64,000 nucleotides of DNA. Source: Streptomyces sp. NRRL S-350. Its GTDB lineage: Bacteria > Actinomycetota > Actinomycetes > Streptomycetales > Streptomycetaceae. Position numbers and translations under genes: made by a program. The DNA lies in assembly GCF_000719705.1 (NCBI RefSeq), contig NZ_JOHO01000005.1, forward strand, positions 1 to 64,000, written 5' to 3'. Positions 1-9,425 of the stretch are shown here, one piece after another; positions within the stretch are counted from its first letter, which is position 1, and each line of letters starts with the position of its first letter. The notes beneath the pieces were generated by a model that saw only the letters and a program-made list of their open reading frames with translations, was not told the DNA's origin and did not search any database.

Positions 1-291
1 CCCCTTGCCCCCGCCCTGCCCCGCCCCGCCCCGCCCCGCCCCCACGACTCGATCAGGCGGGCCCAACCGGCGGGCCGATTGGCCGGAGCCGGCCGACCTC
101 CCGTAACATGCCGCCCCTTCGGACGCGATATCGTCTAGCCGCACAGGTGTCCCGTCCGCCCCTGCGCGGGCGCGGTGGGGCACGCCGTGCGGCGACGAAC
201 GAAGCGTCAGGCAGCGCCCGCTCGGCGGGACCTGATTGCCTGTGTCGCACCGTGAACCTGTCCCCTGCGGAAACCCGAGGCCCGACCCGCA
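1..291. other. Intergenic stretch, no gene seen
   Basis: No convincing gene. The first ~45 bases are a run of GCCCC units. A CGATATCG palindrome lies near 126-133. The region presumably carries the promoter of the gene at 292, but I cannot assign -35/-10 elements. Confidence 0.5.
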
Positions 292-1500
292 ATGAACCTG
301 ACCTCCATACAGCTGGTCTGGACCGTCGTCGGCGGCGCAGCCCTGCTGTTCGTCGCCGTCCTGATGGCGACGCTGCGTTTCAAGAGCTCGAAGAAGGACG
401 AGTCCACCGACTCCTGGGAGCGCAGCGAGGAGCGCCGCCGCCGCAAGGAGATGATCTACGGAATCTCCTCGTACACGCTGCTGTTCTGCTGTGCCGGTGT
501 CGCCGCCGCACTGTCCTTCCACGGGCTGGTCGGCTTCGGCACCGAGAACCTGGGCCTGTCCGGCGGCTGGGAGTACCTCGTCCCGTTCGGTCTGGACGGC
601 GCCGCCATGTTCTGCTCGGTGCTGGCCGTCCGCGAGGCCAGCCACGGTGACGCGGCGCTCGGTTCGCGCCTGCTGGTCTGGGTGTTCGCGATCGCCTCGG
701 CCTGGTTCAACTGGGTGCACGCCCCGCGCGGCTTCGGCCACGCCGGCGCCCCCCAGTTCTTCTCCGGCATGTCGATCTCGGCGGCGATCCTGTTCGACCG
801 GGCGCTGAAGCAGACCCGCAAGGCCGCACTGCGGGAGCAGGGCCTGGTGCCCCGCCCGCTGCCGCAGATCCGCATCGTCCGCTGGCTGCGCGCCCCGCGC
901 GAGACCTACGCGGCGTGGTCGCTGATGCTCCTGGAGAACGTCCGCAGCCTGGACGAGGCGGTCGAGGAGGTGCGCGAGGAGCGGCAGGCGAAGCTGGACG
1001 CCAAGGTCCGCGCCCGCACCGCCGACCGCCGCGAGCGCGCCGAGCTGAAGGCCATCTCCCGCCAGGGCGGCGGCATGCTGTCCCGGGCCCGTGGCGGCCG
1101 CCAGGTGCCCGCCCTCACGGCTGCCGGAGACGGCCCGAGCGCTACGGAGCCTGCCCTAGCCGCGGAGTCCGACGCCACCACCTCGTCCTCCTCGTCCGAG
1201 CACGCCGCCCTGGACGCCGGCCGCCGCCCCCGCGCCGCCGTCGGGTCGTCCTACTCGTCCTCGCTGTCCGGCGGCTCCTCCTCGTACTCGGGTTCGTCCT
1301 CGTACTCGGGTTCGTCCTCGCTGTCCGACTCCTCGCCCTCCTACTCGGGCTCGTCGTCGTACTCGTCCTCGTCCTCCTACTCGGGCTCGTCCCACCGCAG
1401 TTCGGCCGTCGACCTGACGGCCGACGACGACACCCTGTCGATGCCGAAGCTGGACTCGCTGGAGCGCAAGCTGCGCGCGATCGAGCAGCAGCTCGGCTGA
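292..1500 (+). CDS. DUF2637 membrane protein with Ser/Tyr/Gly-rich tail
   Basis: 402 aa. The N-terminal half has about five hydrophobic segments (first at residues 7-27, then between about 53 and 165), with the conserved look of the DUF2637 family, including a Trp-Phe-Asn-Trp-Val-His patch. DUF2637 proteins are common in streptomycetes, some near plasmid-transfer (Spd-type) genes, but their function is unknown. A charged, probably helical segment at about residues 215-265 is followed by an extreme low-complexity tail (about 318-368) of repeated SSYSG/SSSYS units. I see no transfer or replication genes nearby, so a role in conjugation is not supported. ATG start at 292; only a weak GAGG lies upstream. 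Confidence 0.8.
   Translation: MNLTSIQLVWTVVGGAALLFVAVLMATLRFKSSKKDESTDSWERSEERRRRKEMIYGISSYTLLFCCAGVAAALSFHGLVGFGTENLGLSGGWEYLVPFGLDGAAMFCSVLAVREASHGDAALGSRLLVWVFAIASAWFNWVHAPRGFGHAGAPQFFSGMSISAAILFDRALKQTRKAALREQGLVPRPLPQIRIVRWLRAPRETYAAWSLMLLENVRSLDEAVEEVREERQAKLDAKVRARTADRRERAELKAISRQGGGMLSRARGGRQVPALTAAGDGPSATEPALAAESDATTSSSSSEHAALDAGRRPRAAVGSSYSSSLSGGSSSYSGSSSYSGSSSLSDSSPSYSGSSSYSSSSSYSGSSHRSSAVDLTADDDTLSMPKLDSLERKLRAIEQQLG
1243..1395 (+). repeat. Coding microsatellite: TCG/TCC/TAC Ser-Tyr-Gly repeat
   Basis: Direct DNA repeats of a 15-base tcctcgtactcgggt-like unit and degenerate versions encode the Ser/Tyr/Gly tail of the DUF2637 protein. Repeat length is a multiple of three, so unit gain or loss would change tail length without a frameshift. 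Confidence 0.8.
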
Positions 1501-1525
1501 CCGGGCTTCCTTCGGGAGCAACGCG

Positions 1526-1561
1526 AACGGCCGCCGCCGGGGGATCCCGGTGGCGGCCGTT
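1526..1561. terminator. Bidirectional hairpin terminator
   Basis: 16-nt arms with one G-T mismatch around a GGAT loop, between the convergent DUF2637 and DUF475 genes. Confidence 0.75.
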
Positions 1562-1577
1562 TCACGTGCCCGGTGGG

Positions 1578-2672
1578 CTACTTGTCGCTGCCGACCAGTT
1601 CCGGCTCCTCGTCCGCGCCCTCGCGGCGGTTGCGCAGGATCGACGAGCCGAGCGCCAGCCCGATGAAGGCGACGCCGATCAGGCCGGTGACGATCTCGGG
1701 GATGTGGTACTTGATCCCGACCAGCAGGATCACCGACAGCGCGCCGATCGCGTAGTGCGCGCCGTGCTCCAGGTAGACGTAGTCGTCCAGGGTGCCCTTG
1801 CGGACCAGGAAGACCGTCAGCGAGCGGATGTACATCGCGCCGATGCCGAGGCCGAGGGTGATCTGGAAGATGTCGCTGGAGATGGCGAACGCGCCGACCA
1901 CGCCGTCGAAGGAGAACGACGCGTCCAGGACCTCCAGGTAGAGGAAGAGGAAGAACGCGGCCTTGCCGGCGACCTGGACGACCGACTTGCCGGACTTCTC
2001 GGCCTCCTCCTCGCGCTCGGCCTCGTCCTCCAGCCCCGATTCGAAGATCGAGGAGAGGCCGTTGACGGCCAGGTAGGTGATCAGGCCCAGGACGCCGGCG
2101 AGCAGGACGGTTTCGGCGTGCTCGGCGGCGAAGAAGCGCGAGGCCACGACCAGGGCGACCAGGGCGACGATGCTGGAGAGCGCGTCGAGCTTGCCGACCT
2201 TCTCCAGCGGGCGCTCCAGCCAGCTCAGCCAGGTGTGCTCCTTCTCCTCGAACACGAAGTCCAGGAAGATCATGAGCAGGAAGACGCCGCCGAAGGCCGC
2301 GATGGCCGGGTTGGCCGCCTCCAGGTACTGGCCGTACGTGAGGCCTTCGTAGGTCTTGTCGGTGTGCAGCGCGAGGTCGATGACCGTGGCGGGGTTGAGC
2401 TTCGCGGTGAGGCCGACGACCAGCAGCGGGAAGATCAGGCGCATGCCGAAGACGGCGATGAGCACGCCGACGGTCAGGAAGATCTTCTGCCAGTACGGGT
2501 TCATCCGCTTCAACACCGTGGCGTTGACCACCGCGTTGTCGAACGACAGGGAGATCTCCAGGATGGAGAGGATCAGCACGATGCCGAAGCCTTGGGCTCC
2601 CCAGAGCAGTCCGGCCGCGACCAGGCCGATGGCTGTGATCGCGAACGACCAGCCGAATGTGCGGAGGAACAC
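1578..2672 (-). CDS. DUF475 family integral membrane protein (TerC-like)
   Basis: 364 aa with about nine hydrophobic segments. Two acidic intramembrane motifs, SFDNAVVN near residue 44 and SFDGVVGA in the second half, are the repeated signature of the TerC/DUF475 superfamily, which is thought to handle metal ions or to support metal export. A charged cytosolic loop (about 215-232) separates the two halves. GTG start, with an AAAGG about 12 nt upstream. It lies just downstream of a TerD gene in the same orientation (148-nt gap), which supports a shared Ter-type metal or stress role. The substrate is unknown. Confidence 0.85.
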   Translation of the reverse strand: MFLRTFGWSFAITAIGLVAAGLLWGAQGFGIVLILSILEISLSFDNAVVNATVLKRMNPYWQKIFLTVGVLIAVFGMRLIFPLLVVGLTAKLNPATVIDLALHTDKTYEGLTYGQYLEAANPAIAAFGGVFLLMIFLDFVFEEKEHTWLSWLERPLEKVGKLDALSSIVALVALVVASRFFAAEHAETVLLAGVLGLITYLAVNGLSSIFESGLEDEAEREEEAEKSGKSVVQVAGKAAFFLFLYLEVLDASFSFDGVVGAFAISSDIFQITLGLGIGAMYIRSLTVFLVRKGTLDDYVYLEHGAHYAIGALSVILLVGIKYHIPEIVTGLIGVAFIGLALGSSILRNRREGADEEPELVGSDK

Positions 2673-2820
2673 GGGAGTTGGCTACCTTTCGGGTTCTGGC
2701 CGTGCGGCGGCCTCGTCCCGGGACGCCCTGACCGGGCCGGGCCCGGTCAGGTCACCCCCGCACTGCCCTCTGTTCTCGATCAGATCGGGCGTAATAAGTC
2801 CGATGGTCCTATAACCGCCC

Positions 2821-3399
2821 TTACTGTACGTTCACGCCGAAGTCGAGCGCGATCCCGCGCAGACCGGAGGCGTACCCCTGGCCCACCGCGCGGAACTTCC
2901 ACTCGCCCGCGTAGCGGTACAGCTCGCCGAAGATCATCGCGGTCTCGTCGGACGCGTCCTCGGACAGGTCGTAGCGGGCGATCTCCTGCCCGTCGACCGA
3001 GTTGACGACCCGGATGTAGGCGTTGCGGACCTGCCCGAAGTTCTGCAGCCGCACCTCGGCGTCATAGATCGACACCGCGAAGACCACCTTGTCCGCCTGC
3101 GCCGGAACCAGCTCCAGGTTGACCAGGACCACCTCGTCGTCACCCGTGTCGTCGCCGCCGGTGAGGTTGTCGCCCTGGTGCTCCACCGAGCCCTCGGGGC
3201 TCTTGAGGTTGTTGTAGAAGACGAAGTACTCGTCACCGAGCACTCGCCCGCCACCGCAGAGCAGGGCGCTCGCGTCGAGGTCGAACGGGGCGCCCGTGGT
3301 CGAACGGGCGGACCAGCCGAGGCCGATCTGGACCTGCGTCAGGTTCGGCGCGGCTTTGGTGAGCGAGACGTTCCCACCCTTGGCGAGCGTGACCACCAT
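2821..3399 (-). CDS. terD: TerD family protein (copy 1)
   Basis: 192 aa, the full family length. Typical TerD features are [13 protein letters not shown] at the N-terminus, FDLDASALL near residue 38, the acidic Ca-binding loop with GGDDTGDDE, and [16 protein letters not shown] at the C-terminus. TerD proteins are cytosolic calcium-binding proteins that in streptomycetes are linked to metal/oxidative stress and development. I chose ATG at 3399 because AGGGAGGA lies about 8 nt upstream; a longer frame upstream has no family similarity. Next gene downstream is the TerC-like DUF475 gene. Confidence 0.92.
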   Translation of the reverse strand: MVVTLAKGGNVSLTKAAPNLTQVQIGLGWSARSTTGAPFDLDASALLCGGGRVLGDEYFVFYNNLKSPEGSVEHQGDNLTGGDDTGDDEVVLVNLELVPAQADKVVFAVSIYDAEVRLQNFGQVRNAYIRVVNSVDGQEIARYDLSEDASDETAMIFGELYRYAGEWKFRAVGQGYASGLRGIALDFGVNVQ

Positions 3400-3817
3400 G
3401 TCGTTCTTCCTCCCTTGCTTCTCCCGGGGCGCCTTCCAGGTGTAGTCCCCCGCGCCCCGGACCGACCGGCTCTGGTCGGCTGAACTTCCTGAACTCCCAT
3501 CCTCGCAGCGCGGCGGACCGCCCCGGCACGCGGTCGGACGAACCCCCCGCCCGCCCTCCGGCGGCCCGACGGAACCGGGGACCGAACCGGCGCTCGGAGA
3601 GCGGGAAAGGCTCGACGGAGGAAGGGGCGAGGACGCCACGGAGCGTCCGTGGCGGACGGGAAACCGAACGGAAACCCGGACGGGAAACCGGACGGAAAAG
3701 GGGCCTGATCCGAAAGGATCAGACCCCGTGCGACCTGTATGTCTGCCGGATCGGCGCTGACGCTCCAGCCCGCCCTCGGCCCTCAGCCGTCGGGCGTCGG
3801 CCGCCAGCCGTCGGGCG
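3400..3817. other. Intergenic region between terD copies
   Basis: No gene. Holds the terminator of terD copy 2 (3700-3727), degenerate GGAAACCGGAC-type repeats (about 3655-3700), and two copies of CAGCCGTCGGGCGTC at 3783-3797 and 3806-3820. The promoter of terD copy 1 must lie in 3400-3650. Confidence 0.6.
3700..3727 (-). terminator. Intrinsic terminator of terD copy 2
   Basis: 12-nt arms with one internal mismatch and a 4-nt TTTC loop, followed on the minus strand by TTTTCC. This is one of the few hairpins here with a T-run. Confidence 0.8.
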
Positions 3818-4393
3818 TCAGACGTTGACGCCGAAGTCCTGCGCGATGCCGCGCAGACCGGAGGCGTAGCCCTGGCCGATGGCGCGGAACTTCCACTCGG
3901 CGCCGTTGCGGTACAGCTCGCCGAAGACCATCGCCGTCTCGGTGGAGGCGTCCTCGGAGAGGTCGTAGCGGGCCAGTTCCGTGTTGTCGGCCTGGTTCAC
4001 GACGCGGATGAACGCGTTGCGCACCTGGCCGAAGTTCTGGCCGCGGTTCTCGGCGTCGTAGATCGACACCGGGAAGACGATCTTCTCCACGTCCGCCGGG
4101 ACGCCGGCCAGGTTGACCTTGATCGCCTCGTCGTCGCCCTCGCCCTCACCGGTGCGGTTGTCGCCGGTGTGCTCGACGGAGCCGTCCGCGCTCTTCAGGT
4201 TGTTGAAGAACACGAAGTTGCCGTCCGAGGCGACCTTGCCCTGGGCGTTGCAGAGCAGTGCGCTGGCGTCCAGGTCGAAGTCCGTCCCGGTGGTGGTCCG
4301 GACGTCCCAGCCCAGGCCGACGACCACGGCCGTGAGGCCAGGGGCCTCCTTGGTGAGCGAGACGTTGCCGCCCTTGCTGAGGCTGACTCCCAC
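3818..4393 (-). CDS. terD: TerD family protein (copy 2)
   Basis: 191 aa. Paralogue of the copy at 2821-3399 over its whole length (same [24 protein letters not shown] and [15 protein letters not shown] segments). It keeps an acidic Ca-binding loop ([14 protein letters not shown]). GTG start at 4393 with GGAGG 5 nt upstream; the in-frame extension upstream is Arg/His-rich and non-conserved. Separated from copy 1 by a strong terminator, so the two are likely transcribed independently. Confidence 0.92.
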   Translation of the reverse strand: MGVSLSKGGNVSLTKEAPGLTAVVVGLGWDVRTTTGTDFDLDASALLCNAQGKVASDGNFVFFNNLKSADGSVEHTGDNRTGEGEGDDEAIKVNLAGVPADVEKIVFPVSIYDAENRGQNFGQVRNAFIRVVNQADNTELARYDLSEDASTETAMVFGELYRNGAEWKFRAIGQGYASGLRGIAQDFGVNV

Positions 4394-4604
4394 GTGTCCT
4401 CCAAGAATCAGGAGGCACGCCCTGTGGTGGTGCCCCCGGTGGTGCGGTCCGGGGCGCCGGGAGCGCACCGGCTCCCGTACCCCACCCCGCCAACGGCCCG
4501 AGCGTAGTACGCGGTTCCCGTGGGCAGCGCGGTTCGGCTCGACACGACGTCCGCCACCCCGCCGGACGGGTGGCGGACCGCACCTGGCGGCCGCGGGCGG
4601 GGCC

Positions 4605-5063
4605 TCAGAGCGCGGCGACGGCCTTCAGGTACTCCTGCTCGTCCCGGGCGTCCGGGAGGCCGTTGACGACGCTCCAGCGCACCGTGCCGGCCCTGTCGAT
4701 CACGAAGGTGCCGCGCAGCGGGCAGCCCCGCTCCCCGTCGAGGACGCCGTACGCCCGGGCGACCTCGCCGTGCGGCCAGAAGTCGGCCAGCAGCGGGAAC
4801 TCCAGGCCCTCCCGGTCGGCGAGGACGCGCTGGGAGAACTGCGAGTCGCAGGAGAGGCCGAGGACCTGGACGTCGTCGTTCTGCAGCGCCGCCAGCTCGC
4901 GCTGGATCGCGCCCAGCTCGCCGGTGCAGACGCCGGTGAAGGCGAACGGGTAGAAGACCAGGACGACGTTCTTCTCGCCGCGGAAGTCGGCCAGGCGGAC
5001 CGTCTCTCCGTGCTGGTTGTTGAGCTCGAAGTCCGGGGCCTGGGTGCCGACCTCGATGGCCAT
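4605..5063 (-). CDS. Peroxiredoxin, AhpE type
   Basis: 152 aa thiol peroxidase that reduces hydrogen peroxide, organic peroxides or peroxynitrite. The peroxidatic Cys is C46 in the [11 protein letters not shown] motif; other Cys residues at C72 and C114 might serve as resolving residues. Length and motif match the AhpE branch known from mycobacteria. ATG start at 5063, downstream of a weak AAGG. Its neighbours are TerD copy 2 and DUF3052, giving a small redox/stress neighbourhood beside aceE. Confidence 0.9.
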   Translation of the reverse strand: MAIEVGTQAPDFELNNQHGETVRLADFRGEKNVVLVFYPFAFTGVCTGELGAIQRELAALQNDDVQVLGLSCDSQFSQRVLADREGLEFPLLADFWPHGEVARAYGVLDGERGCPLRGTFVIDRAGTVRWSVVNGLPDARDEQEYLKAVAAL

Positions 5064-5080
5064 GAACGGGACCTTTCTGA

Positions 5081-5149
5081 TCCGACGCTGTCCGACGCTG
5101 TCCGACGCGGTCCGACCCCGGGTCCGACGCCGGGTCCGACGCCGGTCCG
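5081..5149. repeat. TCCGACGCTG tandem decamers
   Basis: Seven degenerate direct units of TCCGACGC(T/C/G)G directly upstream of the peroxiredoxin start, in its presumed 5' leader or promoter. Some spacer Gs vary. Confidence 0.7.
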
Positions 5150-5424
5150 CGGTCGACCGGACGCCGACCGACCGCGCCCTTCGGCGGGTGCGCGCAGGCC
5201 ACATCCTCGCATTCGTTCAAGGCCGTTCGGCCGAACGGGTGAGGCGGCCCGGACGGGCACCCCTGCCCTTCCGCTCTGGGCGAACGCCGCGCCACCCGCT
5301 CCGGGCTGGGCGCCGACCCCGCCCCGAGCCGGCCACCGGGGGCGCTCGGAGCGACGGACGAGGCCGGAGCGGCAGAGCCCCGCCGGCCCGCGACCGGCCC
5401 CTGCCGCCTGCCCCCGGAAAGGCG

Positions 5425-5459
5425 CGGGCCCCGCCGGAGGGTTCCTCCGGCGGGGCCCG
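5425..5459 (-). terminator. Terminator of the DUF3052 gene
   Basis: Perfect 16-nt GC-only arms around a 3-nt GTT loop, 20 nt after the DUF3052 stop codon. No T-run, as usual for actinomycetes. Confidence 0.8.
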
Positions 5460-5479
5460 GCACGGGGCTCAGAGCCCGC

Positions 5480-5920
5480 TCAGCGCTTGCCGCCCGGCTT
5501 CGCCGTGGACTTGGTCGCGAGCCGGGTGGCCGCCCAGTCCTTGGCGATGTTGATCGAGCTGGTCTGCGAGAGGCCGGCGGTGCGCGCGGCCTCGTTGATG
5601 TCGGAGGCCTCGATGTGGCCGGCCCGCCCGGTCTTGGGCGTCAGCAGCCAGATCACGCCGCCTTCGGCCAGGTACTCCAGCGCGTCGACGAGGGCGTCGG
5701 TGAGGTCCCCGTCGTCGTCGCGGTGCCACAGGAGGACGGCGTCCGCGACGTCGTCGTAGTCCTCGGCGACGAGATCCGTCCCGGAGATCTCCTCGATTCC
5801 CTCGCGGAGATCCTGGTCAGTGTCTTCGTCGTACCCCAGCTCCTGGATGATCTGGCCTTCTTCGAAGCCGAGACGGGTCGCCGGGTTGGACTTGTCCGCG
5901 GGGTCCGCGGTCGCGCTCAC
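5480..5920 (-). CDS. DUF3052 domain protein
   Basis: 146 aa, soluble and acidic. Matches the DUF3052 family, a small actinobacterial protein regularly found divergent from aceE. Function is unknown; the C-terminus (INEAARTAGLSQTSSINIA...) is Ala/Lys-rich. GTG start at 5920 with GGAGG about 8 nt upstream. Divergent from aceE across a 519-bp intergenic region, so the two may share regulation. Confidence 0.85.
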   Translation of the reverse strand: MSATADPADKSNPATRLGFEEGQIIQELGYDEDTDQDLREGIEEISGTDLVAEDYDDVADAVLLWHRDDDGDLTDALVDALEYLAEGGVIWLLTPKTGRAGHIEASDINEAARTAGLSQTSSINIAKDWAATRLATKSTAKPGGKR

Positions 5921-6439
5921 GGGAATAACCTCCAGTATTCGGCTCGGCGTCCATGCCGAGGCTGTGGCCGTAGTCCACACGGGCGCGGCGGTTCGCGCAA
6001 GTACCCGACCCCCGATCCCCTCCAAAGGTTGACGTGCCACACCGGGGACGCGCCGCTCGACGTGTCGGGAATCACAACGATTTGCCCTTCTCTGTGTGGG
6101 ACAAGGATGCTTCGGGTGGTCCCGGCCCAACAGGCCGTACGCGTGCCCGAGATGCGAACGGCATTCGGGGTCCGCGCGTGCGCGGGCGTAGAGTCTCCTG
6201 TTGGCCCTCACCCCGGCCGCCCGCCATCGGGCGGACGGGACACCAGGTCGGACCACCTCTTTTCGTAACACCCGGGGGTGTGCGGAGCGGACGAAGAAGC
6301 CCGCGCCGCGCGCCGCCAGACCGTCCCGCCCACCAGGCGGAACGGTTACCGATCGGTAGAGATGACGGATCTCCGAGCGCGGTAGCACGATGGAGGCGGC
6401 GCGACACACCTCAGTTTCGACCGACAGTGAAGGAACAGC
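5921..6439. other. Divergent aceE / DUF3052 regulatory region
   Basis: 519 bp without a gene, long for this window. Contains the palindrome at 6347-6358 and probably promoters in both directions; I cannot assign hexamers with confidence. Confidence 0.6.
6347..6358. promoter_or_regulatory. Palindrome upstream of aceE (candidate operator)
   Basis: Perfect 12-bp palindrome TACCGATCGGTA, 82 bp before the aceE start. The form resembles TetR-type operators. No matching regulator is encoded next to it. Confidence 0.4.
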
Positions 6440-9190
6440 GTGGCTTCCGGATCCGATCGCAACCCGATCATCATTGGCGGCCTTCCGAGTCAGGTCCCGG
6501 ACTTCGATCCCGAGGAGACCGCGGAATGGCTGGAGTCGCTCGATGCGGCCATCGACGAGCGGGGGCGTGAGCGTGCCCGTTACCTGATGCTGCGCCTGAT
6601 CGAGCGCGCCCGCGAGAAGCGTGTCGCCGTGCCCGAGATGCGCAGCACGGACTACGTCAACACCATCGCCACCAAGGACGAGCCGTTCTTCCCCGGCAAC
6701 GAGGAGATCGAGCGCAGGATCCTCAACGCGACGCGATGGAACGCGGCCGTCATGGTCTCCCGGGCGCAGCGCCCGGGCATCGGCGTCGGTGGCCACATCG
6801 CCACCTTCGCCTCCTCCGCGTCGCTCTACGACGTCGGCTTCAACTACTTCTTCCGCGGCAAGGACGCCGAAGGCGAGTCCGGCGACCAGATCTTCTTCCA
6901 GGGCCACGCCTCTCCCGGCATCTACGCCCGCGCCTTCCTCCTGGACCGGCTCACCGAGCAGCAGCTCGACGCGTTCCGCCAGGAGAAGTCGAAGGCCCCG
7001 TACGGCCTGTCCAGCTACCCGCACCCGCGGCTGATGCCGGACTTCTGGGAGTTCCCGACCGTCTCGATGGGCCTCGGCCCGCTCGGTGCGATCTACCAGG
7101 CGCGGATGAACCGCTACCTGGAGCACCGCGGCATCAAGGACACCTCCGACTCGCAGGTGTACGCCTTCCTCGGCGACGGCGAGATGGACGAGCCCGAGTC
7201 GCTCGGCCAGCTGTCCCTGGCCGCCCGTGAGGGCCTGGACAACCTGACCTTCGTGGTCAACTGCAACCTGCAGCGCCTCGACGGCCCGGTCCGCGGCAAC
7301 GGCAAGATCATCCAGGAGCTGGAGTCCCAGTTCCGGGGCGCCGGCTGGAACGTGATCAAGCTGGTCTGGGACCGCAGCTGGGACCCGCTGCTCGCGCAGG
7401 ACCGCGACGGCGTCCTGGTCAACAAGCTGAACACCACCGTGGACGGCCAGTTCCAGACGTACGCCACCGAGACCGGCGCGTACATCCGCGAGCATTTCTT
7501 CGGCAGCGACCTGCGCCTGCGCAAGATGGTCGAGAACATGACCGACCAGCAGATCCAGCACCTGGGTCGCGGCGGCCACGACCACGCCAAGGTGTACGCG
7601 GCGTTCAAGGCGGCCCGCGAGCACAAGGGCCAGCCGACGGTCATCCTCGCCCAGACGGTCAAGGGCTGGACGCTGGGCCCCAACTTCGAGGGCCGCAACG
7701 CCACCCACCAGATGAAGAAGCTGACGGTCGAGGACCTGAAGCGCTTCCGCGACCGGCTGCACCTGCCGATCACGGACAAGCAGCTCGACGAGGGCTACCC
7801 GCCCTACTACCACCCGGGCCGCGACTCCGAAGAGATCCAGTACATGCACGACCGCCGCAAGGAGCTGGGCGGCTACGTGCCCACCCGCAAGGTGCGCCCG
7901 CGGAAGCTGGAGCTGCCGGGCGACGACGCGTACAAGGCGGTCAAGAAGGGGTCGGGCAACCAGACCATCGCCACCACCATGGCGTTCGTCCGGGTGCTCA
8001 AGGACCTGATGCGGGACAAGGGCATCGGCAACCGCTTCGTGCCGATCGCGCCGGACGAGTACCGCACCTTCGGCATGGACTCGCTCTTCCCCTCGGCGAA
8101 GATCTACAACCCGCTCGGCCAGACCTACGAGTCCGTCGACCGGGACCTGCTGCTCGCCTACAAGGAGTCGCCGACCGGGCAGATGCTGCACGACGGCATC
8201 TCCGAGGCCGGCTGCACGGCCTCGCTGATCGCTGCCGGCTCCTCGTACGCCACCCACGGCGAGCCGCTGATCCCGGTGTACGTCTTCTACTCGATGTTCG
8301 GGTTCCAGCGCACCGGCGACCAGTTCTGGCAGATGGCCGACCAGCTGGCCCGCGGCTTCGTGATCGGCGCCACCGCCGGCCGCACCACGCTGACCGGCGA
8401 GGGCCTGCAGCACGCCGACGGCCACTCGCACCTGCTGGCCTCGACCAACCCCGGCGTCGTCGCGTACGACCCGGCGTACGGCTTCGAGATCGCGCACATC
8501 GTCCAGGACGGTCTGCGGCGGATGTACGGCTCCAGCGAGGAGCACCCGCACGGTGAAGACGTGTTCTACTACATGACCGTCTACAACGAGCCGATCAAGA
8601 TGCCGGCCGAGCCCGAGAACGTGGACGTCGAGGGCATCCTCAAGGGCCTGCACAAGTACGCGCCGGGCACCGCGGGCCAGATCCCGGCCCAGATCCTCGC
8701 CTCCGGCGTGGCCGTGCCGTGGGCCCTGGAGGCCCAGCGCATCCTCGCCGAGGAGTGGAACGTCAAGGCCGACGTCTGGTCCGCGACCTCCTGGAACGAG
8801 CTGCGCCGCGACGCGGTGGAGACCGAGGAGTTCAACCTGCTGCACCCCGAGGAGCAGCAGCGCGTGCCGTACGTCACCCGGAAGCTCCAGGGCTCCGAGG
8901 GCCCGGTCGTCGCGGTGTCCGACTGGATGCGCGCGGTGCCGGACCAGATCGCCCGCTGGGTGCCGGGCCAGTACCAGTCGCTGGGTGCCGACGGCTTCGG
9001 CTTCGCCGACACCCGCGGTGCGGCCCGCCGCTTCTTCCACATCGACGCGCAGTCGGTCGTCCTGGCGGTGCTCACCGAGCTCGCCAAGCAGGGCAAGGTC
9101 GACCGTTCGGCGCTGAAGGACGCGATCGACCGCTACCAGCTGCTCGACGTGGCGGCGGCCGACCCGGGCGCCGCCGGCGGCGACGCCTGA
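6440..9190 (+). CDS. aceE: Pyruvate dehydrogenase E1 component, homodimeric type
   Basis: 916 aa. Decarboxylates pyruvate with thiamine diphosphate and passes acetyl groups to the E2 lipoyl domain of the cytosolic pyruvate dehydrogenase complex. The ThDP/Mg motif begins [12 protein letters not shown] near residue 241 and ends in [12 protein letters not shown]; the transketolase pyrimidine-binding and C-terminal domains follow. Length matches the E. coli-type AceE rather than the split alpha/beta enzyme. GTG start at 6440 with GAAGGAA 6 nt upstream. Followed by a perfect terminator. E2 and E3 are not in the window. Confidence 0.97.
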   Translation: MASGSDRNPIIIGGLPSQVPDFDPEETAEWLESLDAAIDERGRERARYLMLRLIERAREKRVAVPEMRSTDYVNTIATKDEPFFPGNEEIERRILNATRWNAAVMVSRAQRPGIGVGGHIATFASSASLYDVGFNYFFRGKDAEGESGDQIFFQGHASPGIYARAFLLDRLTEQQLDAFRQEKSKAPYGLSSYPHPRLMPDFWEFPTVSMGLGPLGAIYQARMNRYLEHRGIKDTSDSQVYAFLGDGEMDEPESLGQLSLAAREGLDNLTFVVNCNLQRLDGPVRGNGKIIQELESQFRGAGWNVIKLVWDRSWDPLLAQDRDGVLVNKLNTTVDGQFQTYATETGAYIREHFFGSDLRLRKMVENMTDQQIQHLGRGGHDHAKVYAAFKAAREHKGQPTVILAQTVKGWTLGPNFEGRNATHQMKKLTVEDLKRFRDRLHLPITDKQLDEGYPPYYHPGRDSEEIQYMHDRRKELGGYVPTRKVRPRKLELPGDDAYKAVKKGSGNQTIATTMAFVRVLKDLMRDKGIGNRFVPIAPDEYRTFGMDSLFPSAKIYNPLGQTYESVDRDLLLAYKESPTGQMLHDGISEAGCTASLIAAGSSYATHGEPLIPVYVFYSMFGFQRTGDQFWQMADQLARGFVIGATAGRTTLTGEGLQHADGHSHLLASTNPGVVAYDPAYGFEIAHIVQDGLRRMYGSSEEHPHGEDVFYYMTVYNEPIKMPAEPENVDVEGILKGLHKYAPGTAGQIPAQILASGVAVPWALEAQRILAEEWNVKADVWSATSWNELRRDAVETEEFNLLHPEEQQRVPYVTRKLQGSEGPVVAVSDWMRAVPDQIARWVPGQYQSLGADGFGFADTRGAARRFFHIDAQSVVLAVLTELAKQGKVDRSALKDAIDRYQLLDVAAADPGAAGGDA

Positions 9191-9206
9191 TCGCCCGCTA
9201 GGCACT

Positions 9207-9242
9207 GAAGGGGCCGGACCTCCACCGAGGTCCGGCCCCTTC
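9207..9242 (+). terminator. Terminator of aceE
   Basis: Perfect 16-nt arms around a CACC loop, 17 nt after the stop codon. Confidence 0.88.
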
Positions 9243-9310
9243 GGCGTTCCCGGGCGGCCACCCGCCCGAGCGGGCGGCGGGCTCGACGGCCCCGGGCCCG
9301 CCCGGGGCCG

Positions 9311-9365
9311 GCACAGGGACAAGGACAGAGACAGAGACAGGGACAGCAGAGGCACAGGCACAGCA
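9311..9365. repeat. GRGACA-type short tandem repeat
   Basis: About eight degenerate GACAGG/GACAGA hexamers between the aceE and exporter terminators. Strongly purine-biased on the plus strand and non-coding. Confidence 0.7.
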
Positions 9366-9401
9366 CGACGGCCCCGGACTCCGCCGAGTCCGGGGCCGTC
9401 G
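9366..9401 (-). terminator. Terminator of the MFS exporter gene
   Basis: Perfect 16-nt arms around a CGCC loop, 24 nt after the exporter stop codon. Confidence 0.85.
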
Positions 9402-9425
9402 CGGGCCGTCGCGCCGGGGCGCGGG

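Noticed and set aside
292..1500. Conjugative element indicated by DUF2637
   Set aside because: No replication, tra, integrase or att sequences nearby; neighbours are chromosomal core genes.
5480..9361. Open frame of about 1293 codons on the minus strand across aceE
   Set aside because: It is antisense to aceE and composed of codon-shadow sequence (Val/Arg/Gly/His-rich). Only its last 146 codons are the real DUF3052 gene.
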